The notes below the pieces were generated by a model. It was not told the DNA's origin. It saw only the letters and a program-made list of their open reading frames with translations, and searched no databases. From contig RFJF01000039.1 of assembly GCA_003695455.1 (NCBI GenBank), positions 1 through 7,240 of the forward strand: DNA of 7,240 nt, given 5' to 3'. Numbering within the stretch: the first letter of the stretch is position 1; each line of letters starts with the position of its first letter. A program made the position numbers and the translations under genes. Below, one piece after another: positions 4,753 through 7,240 of this stretch. This DNA comes from Chloroflexota bacterium. GTDB taxonomy: Bacteria > Chloroflexota > Anaerolineae > 4572-78 > J111.

Positions 4753-7240
4753 CTACGAATAAACCAACCCCTGCCGCAAAATTGCGCGGGTCATATTCTC
4801 GAGCGTGCCGTTTTTCCCCTGCCGGTAGTGCGTTGCGGCAACTTCCGGCGATAATTCCCGTTGCAGGCTGCCAAGCAGCTCATCAGCCCGGTCTTTAACC
4901 CCCTGCCCCCCGTCCGCATGATGCGTTACAAATGCCAGCATCTCCAAAGCCCGTTCCCGTTGCCCTTTTTGGTCAAAAATCTGGGCCAGCCCCACCAAAA
5001 TATTCAGCACAAAATCAGTGGCTTTGATATCTGTCGCCAGCCTCAATGCCTCGTGGTAGTGCTGTGTGGATTGCGCAAAATCTCCGGTGTGGTACGCCAC
5101 GTTGCCCAACTGGTTGAGCGTGTCACACATGGCGCGGCGGTTGCCAATTTGGCGGTTGATATCCAGACATTCCTGCAACAGAATTTGGGCCGATGGGTAG
5201 TCGCCCAGCAGGCAGGCCACCTGCCCCAGATAGTTGAGTACCGCCGACTGGCCGTGCTTGTATTCAATCTCGCGGTAAATGTTCAGACTGCCCGTGTAAA
5301 GCCGCCGTGCTTCGGGGTAATCCTGCACCTCCTGAGCTACAGCACCCAGATTTACCAGCACTTTGGCTACCCCAAACAGGTCTCCAATCTGGCTGGCAAT
5401 TGCCAGACTCTCTTCGTAAAGAGGGTAGGCCCGGTCGTAATCCGCGCATTCATCACAAATGGTATTGGCCAGACTGTTGAGCGCCTGGGCCTGACCAAAT
5501 TTATCGTCAATTTGCCGGTACAGCGCCAAAACCTGCTCAAAATATTCTCTGGCGCAAGGGTAACGCCCCAGCGCATATTCAATCCTGCCCCGCAGTTCAA
5601 GCGCCAGGGCAAGCTCGGACTGGGCGCGGCGTGCACGGAAAACCTCAATTGCATCAAGGAGCAGGCTTTGGGCTTCATCATAATCTGATAACCAGGTCAA
5701 AAACTCGGCCTGCCGGGCCTGGATTCTGGCTAACAGCAAATCGTTTTTTCGGCTCAAAAATACAACCCGGGCCGCCTGCTCAAACGTGTCTTTTCCCTCC
5801 TGAAACAGGCTCCGCGCCCAGTAAAACAGATACAAACCCTCCAGCGCCCGGCCAATCGCTTCAAAATCCTGATTTGCCACGGCCCACTGCCAGGCTGCCC
5901 TGACATTTTCAATGACGGTTTCAATGTCTGCCAGCGCTTTTATTTGCTCGTTGCCTTTTAATGCCGGTTCGCGCTGATGCAAATAGTTGGCAAAATATTG
6001 GCAGTGCCGGGCTTTGGCGTCGATTTCCAGCGTGGGAGTAGCCGCCAGTTTTCCGGACACATACTGTTTTAACAGGGGGTGGATATCGTAATTATCGGCC
6101 TGGTTTTTGCGCAACAGCGATTTATCAACCAGCGTTGCCAGCACAGCCGGGGTGGCTCCGGCTACCTTTTGGGCCGCTTTGCCGGTGTACGGCCCCTGAA
6201 AAACCGACAATTGCTTGAGAATGTCCCGTTCCGCCGCCGACAGCAACTGCCACGAGTGTTCAAATACCGCCTGCAAACTGCGTTGCCGTTGGGGAACGTC
6301 CTGCAGGGCGGTCTTTAAAAAATCAAGATTGTGCTCAATTTGGGCGGCAATTTCCCGGCACGAGTACGTTCCGGCCGAGGCGGCGGCCAGTTCGATGCCC
6401 AACGGCGCGCCCTCAACCAGACGGCAGATGCGCGCTACGTCTGCATCGGTATCTTCCACAAGCAAGAAGCCGGGTTTGACCCGGCTTCTTCGTTCTACAA
6501 ACAACTGCACAGCACTGAAATTCTGACCATCGGCTTTGGCGTCACGGGTGGGGTAGCCCAATCCCCGGATTTCGAGTACCCATTCAGCCTGAAAATTAAG
6601 CCGTTCGCGTGATGTAACCAGAATTTTCACCGCCGGCGCATGTCTGAGAATGTCCAGAATCAAACCCGAGCCGGCCATCAGATGCTCAAAGTTGTCAAAA
6701 ATTAACAGCATCTCTTTGTCAGACAGAAAATTGAGAAGTTCCTGTCGGGGTGTTTCTTCGCCGAACAGCGTAAATCCCAGCGTTTCGGCCAAAGCAGGAA
6801 TGATAAAATCCGGGGAACTGACGGATTCCAGCGGAATAAAGTAGATGCCGTTGAGAAATTTACCAATTTGCCGGGTTGCGGCCTCAACGGCCGTCCGGGT
6901 TTTGCCAATGCCGCCCATGCCAACCAGCGTCAGCAACCGGCACGAAGGCTGTGCCAGCCGGTCGGCAATCCAGGTTAGCTCTGCCTGCCGGCCAAAGAAG
7001 GGGGTAAATTGGGCCGGCAGGTTGTGTTGCCCGGCAAATCTGGCCGCCCGAATGCGCTCGTAGAGTGTTGTGGTTTCCGGGGCCGGTGCAACGCCCAATT
7101 CGTTTTCCAGGATGGCCCGGCAGGTTTGGTACTGTTTCAGGGCCGCGTTGCGCCGGCCGCACAACGCCAACAGGCGCATCAACTGCCGATGCCCCTCCTC
7201 TCGCAGCGGGTCTAATTCCAGCAGCCGTCTGGCTCGCCGG
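4753..7240 (-). CDS. BTAD / NB-ARC (STAND ATPase) / TPR transcriptional regulator, 5' end outside window
   Basis: The reading frame stays open to the right edge, giving about 828 residues without the N-terminus. The TTG at 7182-7180 lies inside a conserved domain and is not a real start. Counting from it, residues -19 to about 45 are the end of a BTAD domain (LLELDPLREEGHRQ, then RNAALKQYQTCRAILENELG and PETTTLYERI). This domain normally follows an OmpR/PhoB-type winged helix in SARP/AfsR-like activators. The STAND ATPase follows: FFGRQAEL at 62-69, Walker A GMGGIGKTR at 88-96, Walker B MLLIFDNFEH at 158-167, ILVTSRERL at 187-195 and GAPLGIELAAA at 258-268. A winged-helix segment lies at about 301-360 and seven TPR-like repeats at about 484-760. 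The C-terminal tail after 775 resembles that of other large AfsR/MalT-like proteins, and no LuxR domain follows. Such proteins are thought to switch on ligand or protein binding. The inducer and target genes here are unknown. It converges with recO at a 35-nt gap. Confidence 0.9.
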   Translation of the reverse strand, partial: RRARRLLELDPLREEGHRQLMRLLALCGRRNAALKQYQTCRAILENELGVAPAPETTTLYERIRAARFAGQHNLPAQFTPFFGRQAELTWIADRLAQPSCRLLTLVGMGGIGKTRTAVEAATRQIGKFLNGIYFIPLESVSSPDFIIPALAETLGFTLFGEETPRQELLNFLSDKEMLLIFDNFEHLMAGSGLILDILRHAPAVKILVTSRERLNFQAEWVLEIRGLGYPTRDAKADGQNFSAVQLFVERRSRVKPGFLLVEDTDADVARICRLVEGAPLGIELAAASAGTYSCREIAAQIEHNLDFLKTALQDVPQRQRSLQAVFEHSWQLLSAAERDILKQLSVFQGPYTGKAAQKVAGATPAVLATLVDKSLLRKNQADNYDIHPLLKQYVSGKLAATPTLEIDAKARHCQYFANYLHQREPALKGNEQIKALADIETVIENVRAAWQWAVANQDFEAIGRALEGLYLFYWARSLFQEGKDTFEQAARVVFLSRKNDLLLARIQARQAEFLTWLSDYDEAQSLLLDAIEVFRARRAQSELALALELRGRIEYALGRYPCAREYFEQVLALYRQIDDKFGQAQALNSLANTICDECADYDRAYPLYEESLAIASQIGDLFGVAKVLVNLGAVAQEVQDYPEARRLYTGSLNIYREIEYKHGQSAVLNYLGQVACLLGDYPSAQILLQECLDINRQIGNRRAMCDTLNQLGNVAYHTGDFAQSTQHYHEALRLATDIKATDFVLNILVGLAQIFDQKGQRERALEMLAFVTHHADGGQGVKDRADELLGSLQRELSPEVAATHYRQGKNGTLENMTRAILRQGLVYS
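4903..5733 (-). other. TPR-like repeat array of the BTAD/STAND regulator
   Basis: Seven helix-pair repeats follow one another. Anchor small residues are A492, G532, A572, G613, G653, G693 and A733 (numbered from the codon at 7182-7180), at spacings of 40, 40, 41, 40, 40 and 40. Each is followed by an aromatic or equivalent residue, Y501, Y541, Y582, Y622, Y662, F702 and R742, and by an A-x-x-x-Y/L pattern. The 40-residue period is typical of the longer TPR_12-type repeats that act as sensor arms in STAND proteins. The last repeat is the least typical. Confidence 0.75.
6464..6490. repeat. perfect 12-bp inverted repeat with 3-nt loop inside the regulator gene
   Basis: AAGAAGCCGGGT (6464-6475) and ACCCGGCTTCTT (6479-6490) are exact reverse complements around TTG. 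Seven of twelve pairs are G-C. The repeat lies in codons for about residues 231-240, between the SRERL and GAPLGIEL motifs of the ATPase region, and does not break the frame. Neither strand shows a T-run after it, so it is not a standard terminator. Confidence 0.85.

Noticed and set aside
4861..5688. Open frame of 275 codons on the + strand, antisense to the regulator
   Set aside because: It lies wholly inside the TPR-coding part of the regulator, has no ribosome binding site or recognisable motif, and mirrors the regular helix composition of the true frame.
7180..7182. TTG as the start of the regulator
   Set aside because: The 19 codons upstream continue the conserved BTAD sequence in frame to the edge, so the gene begins beyond the window.
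1..7240. CRISPR array, tRNA, insertion sequence, toxin-antitoxin or defence operon
   Set aside because: I looked for regularly spaced repeats, cloverleaf ends, transposase or nuclease motifs and paired small genes, and found none.

Overview
The window looks like bacterial chromosomal DNA of mainly housekeeping character. Most genes have moderately high GC (55-65 % in the lines I counted), with glmU, a CNNM/CorC-type membrane protein, cytidine deaminase and recO on the + strand. A large BTAD/STAND-ATPase/TPR regulator faces them on the - strand. The wording of the regulator's ATPase linker, and this style of membrane and RecO proteins, recall Chloroflexota (Anaerolineae or Caldilineae relatives). 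That placement is inference from family resemblance; no taxonomic marker was tested beyond a 5S rRNA fragment.

Layout. Bases 1-68 are the 3' half of a 5S rRNA gene, so an rRNA operon probably ends at the left edge. A sigma70-like promoter (82-109) follows, then a tightly packed set on the + strand: glmU (166-1545), the CNNM/CorC-type gene (TTG start, 2-nt gap) and cdd (15-nt gap). These three probably share a transcript. A lower-GC stretch (about 3381-3880) holds a small DUF2200 gene of unknown function. It has its own strong ribosome binding site and a possible promoter. A very good promoter (3847-3875) then drives recO, whose start I place at 3950. A stem-loop with a T-run at the recO stop codon probably ends that transcript. 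The regulator converges on recO from the right, stops 35 nt from it, and runs out of the window with its N-terminus missing.

How the genes fit together. GlmU supplies UDP-GlcNAc for the envelope, Cdd salvages pyrimidines and RecO serves RecF-pathway repair. The CNNM/CorC-type protein is a membrane protein with a regulatory CBS pair. No shared pathway is evident and the set looks like ordinary genome packing. The regulator is the only gene with a signalling character, and its target and inducer cannot be read from this window.

I see no CRISPR array, tRNA, transposase, integrase, toxin-antitoxin pair or defence island, and no convincing new multi-gene system. The observations most worth a second look are a perfect 12-bp inverted repeat inside the regulator's ATPase-coding region, the compositionally foreign DUF2200 gene between cdd and recO, the regular 40-residue repeat array of the regulator, and a displaced acidic residue in the first membrane helix of the CNNM/CorC-type protein.
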